Origin: Hydractinia symbiolongicarpus
Lineage: Eukaryota; Cnidaria; Hydrozoa; Anthoathecata; Hydractiniidae
Assembly (NCBI RefSeq): GCF_029227915.1
Contig: NC_079880.1
Coordinates: forward strand, 24,490,501-24,554,500
DNA length: 64,000 nt
Direction: 5' to 3'
Part shown: positions 12,301 through 24,692 of the stretch, one piece after another
Position numbering within the stretch: position 1 is the first letter of the stretch
How the letters are laid out: every line of letters starts with the position of its first letter
Position numbers and translations under genes: made by a program
Notes under the pieces: generated by a model
Seen by the model: only the letters and a program-made list of their open reading frames with translations
What the model was told of the DNA's origin: nothing
Databases searched by the model: none

Positions 12301-15300
12301 AAATATTTCATTTATATATTTTTTGTTTTGATTTTTCACTTTTTAAACATGTCAGCCAAGACAGAGTATCTATTTACTTTACATTAACAGTTGGAAGATT
12401 TTACTATGTTATATCTTGTTTAGTTACACAGCATTTGTTTTTATTTTAATGGAGCATAAAAGAGGTCCTACACGTAAACTACTTTCTGTTTCGCTTTCAC
12501 CTCAGTCGTCACTAAATCAATCTTCAAGACAAACAAAACCACTACCAGTGTCACCACAGGTGCCACTGAAATATGCTGCTCAGGTAGCTTCAGGGGAAGG
12601 CTATGTTGTCAATAATAATAAAAGTATGTATGTATAGATACAGTGTTTTCTGAATGTAAAGTATAAAAACATATTTAGAAATATATGTTTGCTTTATAGT
12701 AGTGTTATTGATAATTGATTTTTAATTTTTGTTTTTAGATGACAGTCCATTATGGCTGGATGACTACAACACGGTAAGCTTTTTGCATACATTTTAAACA
12801 AGATACTGCCAAAAAATGTATACATTTAATATTCGCATGTTCTTATTGTAAAATATGTTAAAATTTTATCTTGTGAGAAATTAGTGCAGGTTGTAATGAT
12901 TTTATTTAGTGAAATATGCAAGGACTGAGTGATACTTGAAAAGTGAAAAGGCACAAAACATTTTAAGTGCCAATCCTTGCACAAAGCCGTGTGTTTATGT
13001 GAACTTGTCCAATTAAATTATGTGGAGTAGCACAATCTAACTATGCAGACAGCATCACCCAATAATTCAACCTCGCAGTCTTTTTACTTTTATTATTTTT
13101 GAATAAAATGTCTTACTTTTTAGTTCCACGATTCTGTGTTTGTCACATTTGTCAACGAAACAAAAGCTCTTGGTGGAGATTTGGCTGAACTAGTAAGTCT
13201 CACTTTCTTTTTAAAATTAGATTATCAAGTTAAGTGCAAATATTTCACCTTACAGGTGAACACTTGAACATGGTTGCATATGACATTGTGCTGTTTTGGA
13301 TTATTTTGTTTATCTTTCAACGTAAATTTTATGTTTGTTTTTTTCTTATCAGGCTTCCCTCCTACAAACTGCATTTGATGCCCACAAAAATGTCCTGTTG
13401 ATTGCTGCCAATAATGGCCGACCAAACAATGTGAGTCCTTTTTCATACCTTAATGTATATAATAAATTGGTGCCAGTCACTTCTCTAGATTTTATCAAAT
13501 CATGTGAAATACTGGTCAACATGACCAGTATTTCACATAGTTTATGTTTTGTTTTTTTTATACACACCACAATGCAACATTTCTTCACTACATCTATTTG
13601 CATTCAGTATCTTATAAGAACAAGCAGCAAAAGAAATATAGAAAATGTGTTTTATCTTCCTACTCTAACCTTGTTCGTTTTAGAATGATCTGCAACAAAT
13701 TTTGAAGCCTTTAAGTGAAGGAATAACCGCAATTCAGGTTCGTTTTGTTGAACTTTTATAATTTATTTTTTAATTTATTATAATTTCTCTCCACATTTTA
13801 CCCAAGTTTTTGTTAAAATTTCAAATACGATACTGTTGTAAGCATTGAATTTATCGATATTGCCTTTACATCCCAATGCTCGTGGAATGCAATTCTTCTT
13901 GAAAAAATGTACCCATTGCATAACACTCAGAGACAAGTACTGTTGCCATGTATGCTCTTTGTTACACTGAGAACATCGAAGAATTAAAACAATCAGGAAA
14001 ATGGCTGCAACCTATTCAGAACATTTTGGTGCATATCAACTTTTTTAAATTCGTAATTTATAAATAACAATGTTGTTTTTCTTGGATTTGTCCACTACTT
14101 AATTTCCCTGCACATTTTAACCACGTTTTTTTGTTAAAATTTCATATTGATATGAAAAGTACCTCAATAATACTTTTATTAATTCAGATTGTGAATTTTA
14201 GCAGCCATTCTGTAGTCATGTTTTGTTTGCTGCGGTTGTCTCATTTCTGTTTAAAAAAATCAGCTTTCGTTGTATTTAGACTTTTCGCGAAAGCAAACGA
14301 AGCAGTAAACAGTTCAATCACTTATCTGCTATGTCTGAAGCCATTCCTTTCCTTGGTTGGGTTGCTGTGGTAATGTTTTTTTAATTTTTATTTGCTTACA
14401 TGTATTTGTGTTTACACATGTATTTGTTTAGATGTATTTGTTTACATCACTTTGTTTATTTTGCTTCCTCACATTGTAATACATTTTTATTTTTCAGGCA
14501 CCGAAACCTGCAGCTTACGTTCAGCAAATGGAAGAATCAGGGCAATTCTACACAAATAAAATATTAAAGGAATTTAGAGAGTATGGATATACAACCTTTT
14601 GTTTTTCCTTTTTTTCAGGGGAAAGGGGGATGAGGGTCGTAGAAGATTGTCAGAATTTTTAACACTCCAAAAACATTTCTTTTAAACAGTTAGTACTTAA
14701 ATTTCTCTGAAGCCTGTGGATTAGTAGGAGTAACCATATTTATGCAGTAACTCCACCATTATGTTTAAGGTCTGATCCCAAACAAGCAAATTGGTCAAAA
14801 TCACTAATCAAGATGTTGAAAGAGACACAAGCTCATGTTAAAGATAACCATGGTACAGGATTGATGTGGAATAAAGATGTAAGTGAAATCTTTCACTGTG
14901 TGTAAAGAAGGAAATAGTGGCATTACCATGATAGCAATGGTGGTGGTGGTACTATGTTTTGAGTAAACTTTTGTATGTAAAATCGACAATATCAGTGGTG
15001 GTCAATAGAGTGGGTACAGTAAAGAAATAAAAAAAAATATACTTACATAACACGAATAAGATCACAAGGGAAAGTCACATATACCTAAACTATTTCTATG
15101 AGGGGAATCGAAGTTTTAGTTTTTGAATTTTGTTGGGTTTTGGAGAAATTTAAATTCGCGAATGGGTTATTTCAATTAATTTCACGAAAATAATTTTTAC
15201 CGAATGTCCAATTTCTATTACATAATTTCCACGTTTGTTTTTATCCTTCAAACCTTTTTTACAAGAATAACCAATCTTAACTAGCTTTTAGCCTTACATT

Positions 15301-18300
15301 TCAGCTTGAGTTCTTAAAAACATGTTTTTTTATATTTAAAAATTTTTACGGTTATTTATAAAATAGTTGAAGAAATTTTCTCCTTTAATCAGATTCTTTT
15401 AAGACTGTCATCTCTTGCATTAACGTAGTAAAGGTTTTCAAGGCCTGTGTAGGAAGTAAACGACAGATGACTTTTCACTTCCACAGCTGACACACATTTA
15501 TTTCTGGCATCAACATAACGTGCAGATGGAGTCAAAAATTCGTTAATTATCGTAAACACAAAAAAAATTTGATTTCGCGAGAATTTAATCTTTGTAGTCA
15601 CGGCTTCAAATGTTTGTGTTTTTAAAATTCTCAATGTGGAAGCGTGCGTTTTTATCTATTCATGTTTAAGCAAAGAATAGTGACCATGATGTCACAAGTG
15701 TCTTTACTAAGTTTGTATATCCAAAGATTGAGTCTAAGCTTTCTGATATCCTTTCTTGTTTAAATAAACTGTATGAAGTTATCCTTTGTGTAATGTAAAG
15801 TTTTTAATGTTCTGGGTTTAGAAGCCTGCAGCTACTGGTGCATCTGCTGCTGCAACAAGTGCTCCTGCCGCTAATGGTGGTGCACCGCCACCCCCACCAC
15901 CTGGCCCTCCACCTCCAGCAGCACCTGATGCGAGCTCATCTACTCCAGCTGTTGATACTAGGGCTGAACTGTTTGCAGCGTTGAACAAGGGGACAGGTAT
16001 TACGACAGGTGAGGAAGCTGGATTTCTTCGAAAGTTTTTTTTGTGATAGACAGCTCTTGTGATATAGTCATTCTGATTGTGTTCAGTATATAAAATTTTA
16101 AAGCCACATATGAATAGTCAATATAATATGAGGGTAAATGTAAAAACACCTTCATGAAACAATATATGGGCTTTTGTGAAATGAATGCGCAAAAATTCCG
16201 TTGTACCCCTTTTTTGCGGGATTGCAAATCACAAACAAAATTGAATTCAGGAGAACAATTCTTTTCCAATTCGCAAAAATGAGTATGCATGCATAATTAG
16301 TGTAATACCAGAACACTTTTAGAAATTAAATCTCAAATAAATATGGAGTAAAAGCCCTTCAATCTAATTGTCAATATATGTTTTCTTACGTCTCAGGTTT
16401 AAAGAAAGTGACAGACGATATGAAGACGCACAAAAATCCTACATTGCGTGGCCAGTCTATTGTACCTGCAGCCAAAACGTCAAACTTAAGTCCTCGTCCT
16501 TACGCACCAGCCACATTTAAGAAGTTCAGCGCACCAGAAACCAAGAAACCACCTGTTTTTGAGTTGCAAATGAAAAAGTGGATTGTGGTATGTTGATAAT
16601 TTTTTTGAGTTTATTGGCTAACACGAAAGTAGGGCTAATAGCGTTGGAAAAGTTTATGATCACTGAGTATTCCCTCGTCAACACAAACTTTCAATTTACT
16701 GATATTTAATGTATTTTACAGACCGTAGCCTATTTTGCCGCTCAAAAAAATACTAAAGGAAATTTTTCCATGTTTTAGAAAATAAAGATAATAAAGTAGC
16801 AAATTCATCATTCATTGGTACTAAACACTTGTATGATTCTTTGTTATAAGACAGTATTTTATTTTTACTTTGTATGGATAACATTACGTTGATGTCTTTT
16901 TGTTCGAAAATCATTTTTGTTTTATATTTTCAGTTCATTCTGACTCCATCCAATGTCATGAAAATTTGCTATAGTTCTTTGAAGTTAGAAAAAATCTAGA
17001 AAAAAAACTTTTATCAAACTTGATGTGACTTATAGCGCGGGATTGAATAGGCGAATCTGATTTTATTAATACTAACTGGCTATTCAACCTAATTTATAAA
17101 CTTTTAAGAATTAAAAATCGAAAAGGGAAAAGGTGTTGGTTTTTCATACTATTATCTCTTTTTAAGGTATTTAAGAATAAATTGTTGTTTTAATTCATTT
17201 CTTCGATTGTTATCTGTTGTTTACATATTCTCCCCGCGTGTATGCGTGCGCATGCGTATTATTCTAAATGTTAAATGAAAACATTTACACTGTCTTTTAC
17301 ATTGTTTTCTGCAGGAATACCAAGAAGGTAATCAGAACCTGGTGATTGAAAACACCAATGATAAACAAACAATCTACATGTTTAAATGCAAAAACTCCGT
17401 CCTCCAAGTTAAAGGGAAAGTAAACTCCATTACTCTTGGTAAGTTTGACCATACCTCTTAATTGCTCACCCACAATTTTTTGTACTTTGTTTTTTATTTA
17501 CTGTTGATTTTCTTGTTTGCTTTAAACATTATTCTCTGTAGGGTAGTAACAGCTAAAATGTTGTAAAAAATCAAAAAATGGAGACACTCTTTTCTACTCC
17601 TCAATTGTTCCTCAATTTTAAAAAGTCTCCTATCCCCTTTAAATTGGGATTTTAACAACCTTTTTCCTCAACTTTCTTAATTTCTTCTCACTTTCACAAA
17701 TTTTGCTGTAACGTTTCTAAATGTACAGCAATAATTTGTTATTTACTCGTGACATATTTTTTTTAAAATCACCCTAAATTTTCTCCATTTTTCCTTGAAA
17801 AAAATATCCTCAATCGATATGCTAGTCATTTTGACCGTACTTTTTCCGCAGCTATTAGTATTTTTGAGGACTAGTATGTAGCACTAAATTATATTTAGTA
17901 AGACCGCTCTAGGATTAATTGAAGAAAAAAAAGCTTTTGCTTATTTGTAGCTCTTCATTTCCTTTTTCAGAGGAAACGTTTTTAATTTTTAAATATTTTT
18001 TGCAGACAGCTGCCAAAAATGCGGTGTCGTATTTGAAGATTTGATATCAACATGTGAATTCGTCAACTGCCAAAGTATCAAAGCTCAGGTAGGTTTGAAA
18101 TTGATACCATAAATGTTTTGGTACCTTCCCTAGTGAAGCAGGTTTGACACTTTTTGGAGAACTTTCTCTGATAGCTTCTGTGAAATAATTTAAAGTTATA
18201 TTGCTACATATAACAAACTTGCAGTGCGTATGTGACGTGGCATAGGAAGGAGTTGTTTTTATGTAAATGCACTTTCTTGGTTATACACAGTTGTTACATC

Positions 18301-19288
18301 GTAAATAATGGCATTTGTCATGACCTATGATCTATGTTGAAGATCAAAATATGACCCCTGTTTTATTTCATATTAACTCAACTTATTTCAGGCAAATGGC
18401 AAAGTCCCAACGATCTCGGTAGATAAAACAGACGGTGTGTTGATTTATTTGAACGACAAGAGTTTGGACGCGCAGATCATTAGTGCGAAATCTAGCGAAA
18501 TGAATGTTTGCATCACGAAAGAGGACGGAGATTTGGTAAATATATATTTTGTGCTTTAAAAAACACTGCACTGATATGCAAAATTTGTCTACACTTTCAG
18601 CTCATGCCCACACAATTAGTAGACAAAGCGGAACTAGTTCGCGCGCCAAATTGTTTATATTGCATTTAAATTCTCAGCAGTTCACATTGGTTGCTATACA
18701 TAACTAGCCGCCAGGCAGTGGAAAAATCCACACGAAAATTCGCCTATATTACATATTTCTTGCATCAGTATCTTGTGAATCCTTTTTTCCCTGTTACATG
18801 ATTTATTAAATTCAATTATAAAGGGGTTTAAAAAAGCAGCTCACCACTATTAATATGGAGACTAGTCGTTAGCCCGCTCTTTAATTTTCACAGGAATTCA
18901 CTCGTTGCAACAAAGTCGATGAAAACATATCTCCCCTGTTGTTTTTGTACAATTTTTGACAATTTTTTGACAACAGAGAGACAGACAGAATACATACATT
19001 AATAAGACTAGTTGTTAGCCCGTCATAGCTTGATCTTAGCTTAACACAAAATAGCGATTCGGCTACCATCATAAACAAAATGCGGCTGTTGTTATAGATA
19101 CATTGATGAAGTATTTCAGTGTTACCAAGGCGGTGAAAATATTGAATAGATATCAGACTGGTGGTGTTAATTTTGTTAAGGTATTATGTTTTCCTGTTTT
19201 TTAGTCCGAGCACCCAATCCCTGAACAATACAAGACAGTATACGATGGAAAGAAGTTCGTAACAACGACTATGGATTTAAATTTATAA
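6365..19288 (+). CDS. CAP1: Adenylyl cyclase-associated protein (CAP)
   Basis: Fourteen exons join in frame to 479 residues, close to the usual 475 of the family: 6365-6473, 12739-12773, 13124-13192, 13353-13430, 13684-13737, 14280-14369, 14498-14580, 14770-14878, 15822-16008, 16397-16587, 17315-17438, 18006-18088, 18392-18535 and 19205-19288. The N-terminus [16 protein letters not shown] is the conserved RLE coiled-coil motif. Residues about 38-209 form the helical folded domain, with [18 protein letters not shown]. Polyproline [11 protein letters not shown] is near residue 231 and the WH2 segment ([14 protein letters not shown]) near 273. The C-terminal beta-helix CARP domain is about 325-479 ([22 protein letters not shown]). 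CAP binds G-actin and cofilin-actin and recharges actin monomers with ATP in the cytoplasm. The symbol is by family; whether it is orthologous to CAP1 or predates the vertebrate CAP1/CAP2 split was not tested. The 6.3-kb first intron holds a LINE. Confidence 0.96.
6969..9045 (+). mobile_element. Degraded non-LTR (LINE) retrotransposon in CAP intron 1
   Basis: A reverse transcriptase frame runs from about 7050 to 8678. It shows the palm motif with catalytic YADD ([13 protein letters not shown]), a [10 protein letters not shown] fingers motif and [12 protein letters not shown] Cys/His-rich finger ([25 protein letters not shown]) lies between the RT and the C-terminal region. An in-frame TAG at 8679-8681 replaces what is normally a Trp codon, and the same frame continues to TAA at 8912. 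The tail is GATGATGATGATGATG-like. A stretch at 6969-7061 duplicates 8706-8800, and 8945-9045 duplicates the 3' end, so the insertion is a composite. The endonuclease domain is absent because of 5' truncation. I do not assign a clade. It is inactive. Confidence 0.9.
9140..9404 (+). repeat. Candidate SINE or LINE 3' end with (TCTA)n tail
   Basis: This stretch of more GC-rich sequence is unlike the flanking intron. It ends in GCACATCTATCTATCTATCTA at about 9383-9404, a simple-repeat tail of the type left by retroposition. The text CATCTAAGCCATGGCCCCTC and AGACAGGGTATATCCCTCG precede the tail. No RNA polymerase III box was confidently located and no target duplication was found, so the class is uncertain. 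Confidence 0.4.
9405..12448 (+). other. Remainder of CAP intron 1, no gene seen
   Basis: AT-rich intronic sequence. The only compositional outlier is at about 10985-11065, which is CA/CG-rich (GCGGCCGCACGCGCACACGC) and contains two similar GCG(A/T)TC..CGCACACCAAAA segments. The open frame at 10843-11025 ends in this low-complexity patch and has no support as a gene. Confidence 0.5.
12449..12623 (+). CDS. Candidate alternative first exon of CAP
   Basis: An ATG at 12449 opens 58 codons beginning [13 protein letters not shown] and ending near VVNNNK, then a GTATGT donor at 12624. The donor leaves phase 1, exactly as canonical exon 1 does, so splicing to 12739 stays in frame and would give a 501-residue isoform. 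That isoform would replace the RLE coiled-coil N-terminus with a Ser/Gln/Pro-rich, basic segment. The reading frame has ordinary amino-acid composition unlike the AT-rich introns. It could also be a cassette exon if the AG at about 12461-12464 is used as acceptor. Known CAP proteins that I can recall lack this segment. Without transcript data it remains a prediction. Confidence 0.5.
18704..19007 (+). repeat. Two short head-to-tail members of the CTAGCTG/TTAATATATA repeat family in the last CAP intron
   Basis: CTAGCCG at 18704, CTAGTCG at 18862 and CTAGTTG at 19008 each resemble the CTAGCTG start of the large elements at 25399, 28407 and 30417. The first also keeps the GTGGA...TCCAC mini-hairpin (18718-18731). 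The second and third starts are preceded by TTAATATGGAGA and TTAATAAGA, resembling the TTAATATATA(A)GA end of the family. This defines unit lengths of about 158 and 146 bp, far shorter than the 2-3 kb members. Confidence 0.5.
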
Positions 19289-19406
19289 ACTTGATGCTGA
19301 GTGGAGCGTGATTTAGAAGACGGTTGTATCGGTAGTCATACACAAGATAATGCTGGTTATTTTTATGGAGAAAGTTTTTACTTCAAATTTTGCTTAAAAT
19401 TATAAA

Positions 19407-19412
19407 AATAAA
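19407..19412 (+). promoter_or_regulatory. CAP polyadenylation signal (AATAAA)
   Basis: AATAAA lies 119 bases after the CAP stop codon and is the first canonical hexamer downstream. The real cleavage site is not visible from sequence alone. Confidence 0.5.
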
Positions 19413-21578
19413 AAAATTCATGAAGGTGCGATAAATAATTTAACTATTAACAGTAGACGTTACCCATCCCGTTCTGTTCTGTTTCAGCTTTGTTTTTAAA
19501 CTCTGTTGATTTCTCACTATAGGTCATATTCGTTATAGATTTTTTGTGTGTGTTTTTGTCTTCTTTGTATAACTATTTCTTAAATGCATTTTTGTAAACA
19601 CCTGTAGATGAAATAATTTCCTTATTTTTTTTGCTGTTCAGTGATTCCATGTTGATTTTATAAAGTACTGTTTCAAGCAGATTCTTCGACTTGAAGTCTA
19701 AGGAGGGTGACTATTATAGCAGTATTCACCCTAAAAAGCAAAACTTTAGTTCTCCCGGATTTTTGAAAGGTTTACTCAAGATGTTTACTACATCAAGGGA
19801 AATTTTAAATTTTTTTCTTAACGCTTTACAAACAAGGTTGTGCTTCAATTCTTTGAATTTCCTAAAAAAATTGATCTAGTTGGTTTATTCTCTTGCATAT
19901 TTTGTTGTCATGAGCAGAAATTTGTTAATTTTAATTACCGAAAAAAATGTGGAATTCGGCGAAACATTTCAGCAAGGTTGTTTTTTTTTATTTTGATGAT
20001 TTGAAATGCGTGGCTTAAGAGAAATAGACAAAATTTATTATTGGTCGCCATTCAAGTATGGTAACTTAACCGACTAAATTTTACCAACATCACCAGTTTG
20101 TGTAAATTAAAATAATAATCTTAGAAAAAGTTGGATAATCAACAAGCTTTCACAAATTCCCCTTATTGTGAAACAATAAAATAAATGGCAACATAAAATA
20201 CATTTATTAAAATCTTAAGCCACAAGGCTGTAAACCAGCAATAAGACAGCATTTTTATTAGATTGGAGGTTGTTAAACAAATAAGCAAATCGAATACTTC
20301 ATTCTTCATAAATATAATAAAAATTTCAATTTTCTATCGCTGCGATTCTTCATCATAGTATTTAATTTAATTTTGTTTACATTTTGTTGTGTTTATAATA
20401 GACCTTTCGTCAATTGTGACACCATTTTGAATTTCCCGCTTTCGCAATGCACATCGGGACGGCCGAGCTAACGTTAACAGAAGAACTTGTTGGATTGCGT
20501 TGGATAGTATTCGTTTTAATCATGGTTTTTACTGAAAAAGAATTAATAAAATAGGCAAAATATTTCGCTTCTTGAGGCGCATCTTTATCTGGGGGAGGTA
20601 GTATAAAAGCTGTAAAAAAAAGGAAAGTCCTAGCTGCTCAAATTACTTGAACCCCTAACTTCACCTTCCTGGTAGTGTAGTCGAATTAGGATGAAAACGA
20701 AAAAAGAAAAAATTGTTAACTTTGTAATTTTGGTATCCACAGAACCGCAATTTTATGTAGAATAACATATCAAAAATCCTCCGAAAAATATCTTGGGCAA
20801 CATTGTTTTTTTTTGGGCCAAACGCGGCAGGGGGTATTTTGGCCCAGTCGAAAAATGAGTGAACGAATTTTTATTCTGATTACAAAACTCTTATGCACCG
20901 TTAGTCAGAAACCAACAGGGAAAAGATATCTTCAATTTTATGTCGCATGCAGAAAAAAACATTTCCAATCTCAACCACTCCCTCACCTTCCACGGGCCTT
21001 AAAAATGAAAAATTTAATATTTTAAAGCAGTTCGGTATATTCATAATAATTCATTCTCGAAGATAGTAAAAATGTTATCATAAACATCATCATCGACAGA
21101 AGCATCTCTAGGATCTTGCAAGGAGCCAGAGTTCTCACAATCGACACCGTGAGAATCTCCACATGCAGATACACATACCAAACCATGTTTCGACAAACAT
21201 GTTTGTAATTAGATAAAGCGGGTCGACAAAGAACGCTAATGGAAAGCCTTTTAATAAATTCTGTGTATAATAAATTGTGTGTAATAAATTTTAAGAAAAC
21301 TTTCGAGTTTCCTAGACTCACAAATTAGATTTGTGAGTAAAGATAATAGTGGCTATTTTGTAAGACCGACCAACCATTAATCAGATAATTACTTTGGATT
21401 ATTTGAGCATTATGAAAATCCATTGTAAATAATATGTTAAAATACATTGCTGGTTTCCATGGTTAGTAATTGGTTTAATTATCCTAGTGACTTACCGTAG
21501 TTGATGACGAAAAAATTCTAAATTATTTGACAGACATAGTCTTGGAAGATAAAAAGAAAAGCCACGCTATTTGCGTAT
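19413..21578. other. Intergenic region between CAP and the MFS pseudogene
   Basis: I see no coding exons. Several short open frames (for example at 19691, 20813 and 21022 on either strand) have no recognisable domain, no splice logic and composition typical of AT-rich non-coding DNA. No clear repeat with boundaries was found. Confidence 0.5.
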
Positions 21579-23959
21579 ATGTTGGTTCATATTTTGATAA
21601 GAGTTGAACAAAGTGCCAATGCAGGAATGTTATGGATATACTTGACGAAACTGATAAAAATTAACCAACCTAACTTTTATTATGAATTGATTAACATTGT
21701 GGTATTCATTTTGCCGATGTTTTTGTTCCCTGTCATTGCAAGATATGCTGACAGAACAAGACGGATAAAAGTATTTATTATCATTATCAATTTTGTAGCT
21801 ATGTCAGGAAGTATACTGTACATCATACCATGGTCACCATTCTTGGAGTTTCCATATCAAGATCGTTAATGACTGCTGAAATAGCAAGGTCATACCCATT
21901 CAACAAATTCAAAGTCAAAATGGCATGTCTAATTGGTTCAAAAGCAATTGGATTTTCACTCGGACCCTGTGTTGTTCTTTAATTTGTCGGGGTCAATATT
22001 TTGTTCAGTGCACTGCAAATTGGATACGGTAATATATCGGGTGTTATACTACTCATTTTAACGATTTTTGTACACCTATGCGTTATATGTTTTGCGCATG
22101 ATATATTAAGAGAATATGATATGAAAGAAGGCGCTTTTAACAAGCACGTCGCGTAGAATTTAACGACATGTTTTGCTACCATTTTAGAAAAAAAATGGAA
22201 AAACCTGGGGTTTTTTTACAGTAGAGCGACTTCACATGTGAAAATATATGGTGCACGACACAAAGAAATTATTTTTATTTTCTTTGAGGTGCATTTTCTT
22301 AAAAATACTTCACATTTTTTTACTGGCAGTCAATGATTCCAAATGATTCCACAAGTATAGCACGTAAGATCTGTAGAAAACCCAAACCTAATATGAACTA
22401 AAAAGAAATTGTACTGGCAAATGCGCTATCAAAACATGGTTAAAACGGGCTAAAATACCCTATTTTTGACAAATTGAGCTCCCAAAAAATATTTAACAAC
22501 CAAAAATGCGTTTGACAGTCGTTGAATATTAAAATACTATCCTTTGCAAAGTGGAAACAACAAAAATTAGAAAAAATAGAAAAACTTTACCCCTGGCAAA
22601 TGCACTTCGAAGTTGATACACTTCACAACTTTTTTTAATAATCCACGTAAATGGAAAATTTCCAAGATAAAAACGTTGTATTTTCGCGTCGTTATCGCAA
22701 GACCTTTCTTCTTTCTACTAATTTAATTTTCTACTAATTTAAAATTCAAATGTTTATATTTTTACTTTCGTGCGAGAGATTAACAAGATTGCATTTTCAT
22801 GGGAGATATAGGCATCGAGAAATCTTGTTTTGTACTTCTATTTTGCTTCATACTACGATTATCTACGAACTGAACCTTAACAAAGTTATGTTTTCACAGA
22901 AGATAATAAGAAAAGAGAGGATTTATTGCTGCTTTTTTTAAAAAATCAGAGTTTGTCAATTTTACCCACCCCCTGATAACTTAATTAGGTTTGTTGCAAA
23001 CTAGATAAACTTAAAGCATAGCCTTCCACCCTTGTACAATTAAAACAAACAAACGGACTGGTGACTAACTTGCATATGAAATATTCTTCTGCAGCGCGAA
23101 ATTTTCTGTGAAGATTTTTGTAAAGAAGAGAAAGCGCTAGAAACTTGATCACAGATCACAGACCATGCCGGCTTAATTATTATATAACGAGAACGTCACA
23201 CATAATTATATTTCATTGTTTTTTTTAGCAAATCAAAATAACGCATATATGCAGTCAGGGGGTTACGGAATAAATAAACGCGAATAAAACGAAACACAAA
23301 ATGTCGCTCCCCGTGAAAACATTCTACGCGACAATAAATATTCCAGTAAGGATGGGTTGGAAGCGTTGAAAAAAGCGTTCACATCAAGACTGATATTGGT
23401 TGCATTTTTTCGAAATTTCCCAGTTCTTGTATCGGACGTTTCAACGATGTCATACAAAACAGTAGCAGTTAGTTTAACTGTCATGGGAATTATTGTTTGG
23501 TTGGTGTATGTTGCAAGCATTAACATTAAATTTAGAAATGTAGATGTTTATTGGATAGGAATATTTTATCAGTTTTCCATTATAATTTTAGCAATTTGCG
23601 AGTACATATGCGTTTATGTGCACCTTAGTGCCAGCAACAAGATTGCTATGCTAGTCTTATATATCACTTCTTTATGTGTGTTAGAGATTGGCCAACAATT
23701 TTGTTTGGTAGTTGTGTTTGCGAAACGTGTATCATCAAAATATCAAAGCTACTTGGGAAATATGCGAATAGTACTTAAACAACCTGGATGCATTGCAGGA
23801 GCATTTATATGTTTAGTTTTATTACAACATGTAAATATTTTCATGCCTATCTATTTGTGTAGTTGTAAATTTAATCACATGGTTTCTATTTCATCTGTAC
23901 AAAGATTATATAGTTACCCCAGTTCTAATAGTGCAAATAAAGTAGCATATTTTTCTTAG
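21579..23959 (+). pseudogene. Broken major-facilitator-type transporter, possibly MFSD8-like
   Basis: Three coding-like blocks lie in order. Block 1 (21579-21869) is hydrophobic and carries PVIARYADRTRRIKVF, which resembles the MFS motif A (GxxxDRxGRR) between transmembrane helices 2 and 3. Block 2 (21869-22156) is in another frame, contains LIGSKAIGFSLGP, and has an in-frame TAA at 21980. Block 3 (about 23288-23959) has at least five hydrophobic segments like the C-terminal half of a transporter. About 1.1 kb of AT-rich non-coding sequence separates blocks 2 and 3. No GT/AG pairs rejoin the frames, so I read it as an intronless or dead copy with a frameshift, a nonsense codon and an insertion. 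The match to the MFSD8-like family is by motif impression only. Confidence 0.55.
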
Positions 23960-24289
23960 TTTTTGTGAATTTTAAGGCAGAACAAGCGGAATTTTGTTTT
24001 GCCATAACAAAAAAAGAATAATTAGGCGCGAGAGAAAGGTCTCCATTTAAAGAAAGGCAACTTTGTTTTTCTTTCTTTGTAAATCAGGCGACAAGAATAA
24101 AAGAAAATCACTCAACGTCTATGCCGTTGCCAAAGAAGGTTTTCTTTGTATTATTCGTTCTTTCAACATGGCGGCCCCAAGATCACGTGACAAGAGGGAC
24201 GAGACTCGAAACTGGCGAATCGACACACAGACACGAACTAGTGACACTGTTTATATTACTTTAAACCATTTTGTTATTCAACGTGAATT

Positions 24290-24336
24290 AATTTGTAGCG
24301 GATCCATTCCCGACAAAGTGGCGCCCAACATGGGAC
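24290..24336 (+). mobile_element. LTR 3' end and lysine-tRNA-type primer binding site of an LTR retrotransposon remnant
   Basis: TGGCGCCCAACATGGGAC at 24319-24336 has the form of a primer binding site complementary to the 3' end of a tRNA-Lys, which LTR retroelements use to start minus-strand synthesis. It is preceded by AAG and by a sequence ending in CCCGACA, consistent with the usual CA terminus of an LTR. The LTR's upstream boundary was not determined. No gag or pol reading frame follows, so this is a remnant or solo 5' end. Confidence 0.55.
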
Positions 24337-24692
24337 ACGAAAACCTGTGAGTTAATATCGTTTCTTCTACATACTTTACCGAAGGACAATCTACGTCGTC
24401 ATCACACCTTAATGTACGAAGGCATATCTTAAAAAAATTGAGTTTTTCCTGTCGTCAAAAGGTGGAGTTATTCATTGCAATACATTGACACTGGCCATTA
24501 CGACAAAGGCAAAACGAGCACAGAAGTTGTTTATTTTGATTGGGCACCGGCATCATTTATGATTACAAACTTTTCTAAATTGTTGTTGTCGTGTTAAAAC
24601 TCTTACACAACCTCATAAACGTTCTCATAGTTTGAACAAAAGAGTTGAAACAAAGGTTGATCTTTTGACCAATCAATTCTATTGTATATATT
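24337..24692. other. Non-coding gap after the primer binding site
   Basis: No gene or repeat boundary is recognised. If an LTR element was once present, its leader could have covered the first part, but no gag-like frame is visible. Confidence 0.4.

Noticed and set aside
17240-17262. GTGCGCATGCGTA, similar to an NRF1 site, in a CAP intron
   Set aside because: Short motif in an intron with no promoter context; probably chance.
20401-20480. GC-richer patch that might be a promoter or exon
   Set aside because: No open frame with splice sites and no initiator or repeat boundary could be defined.
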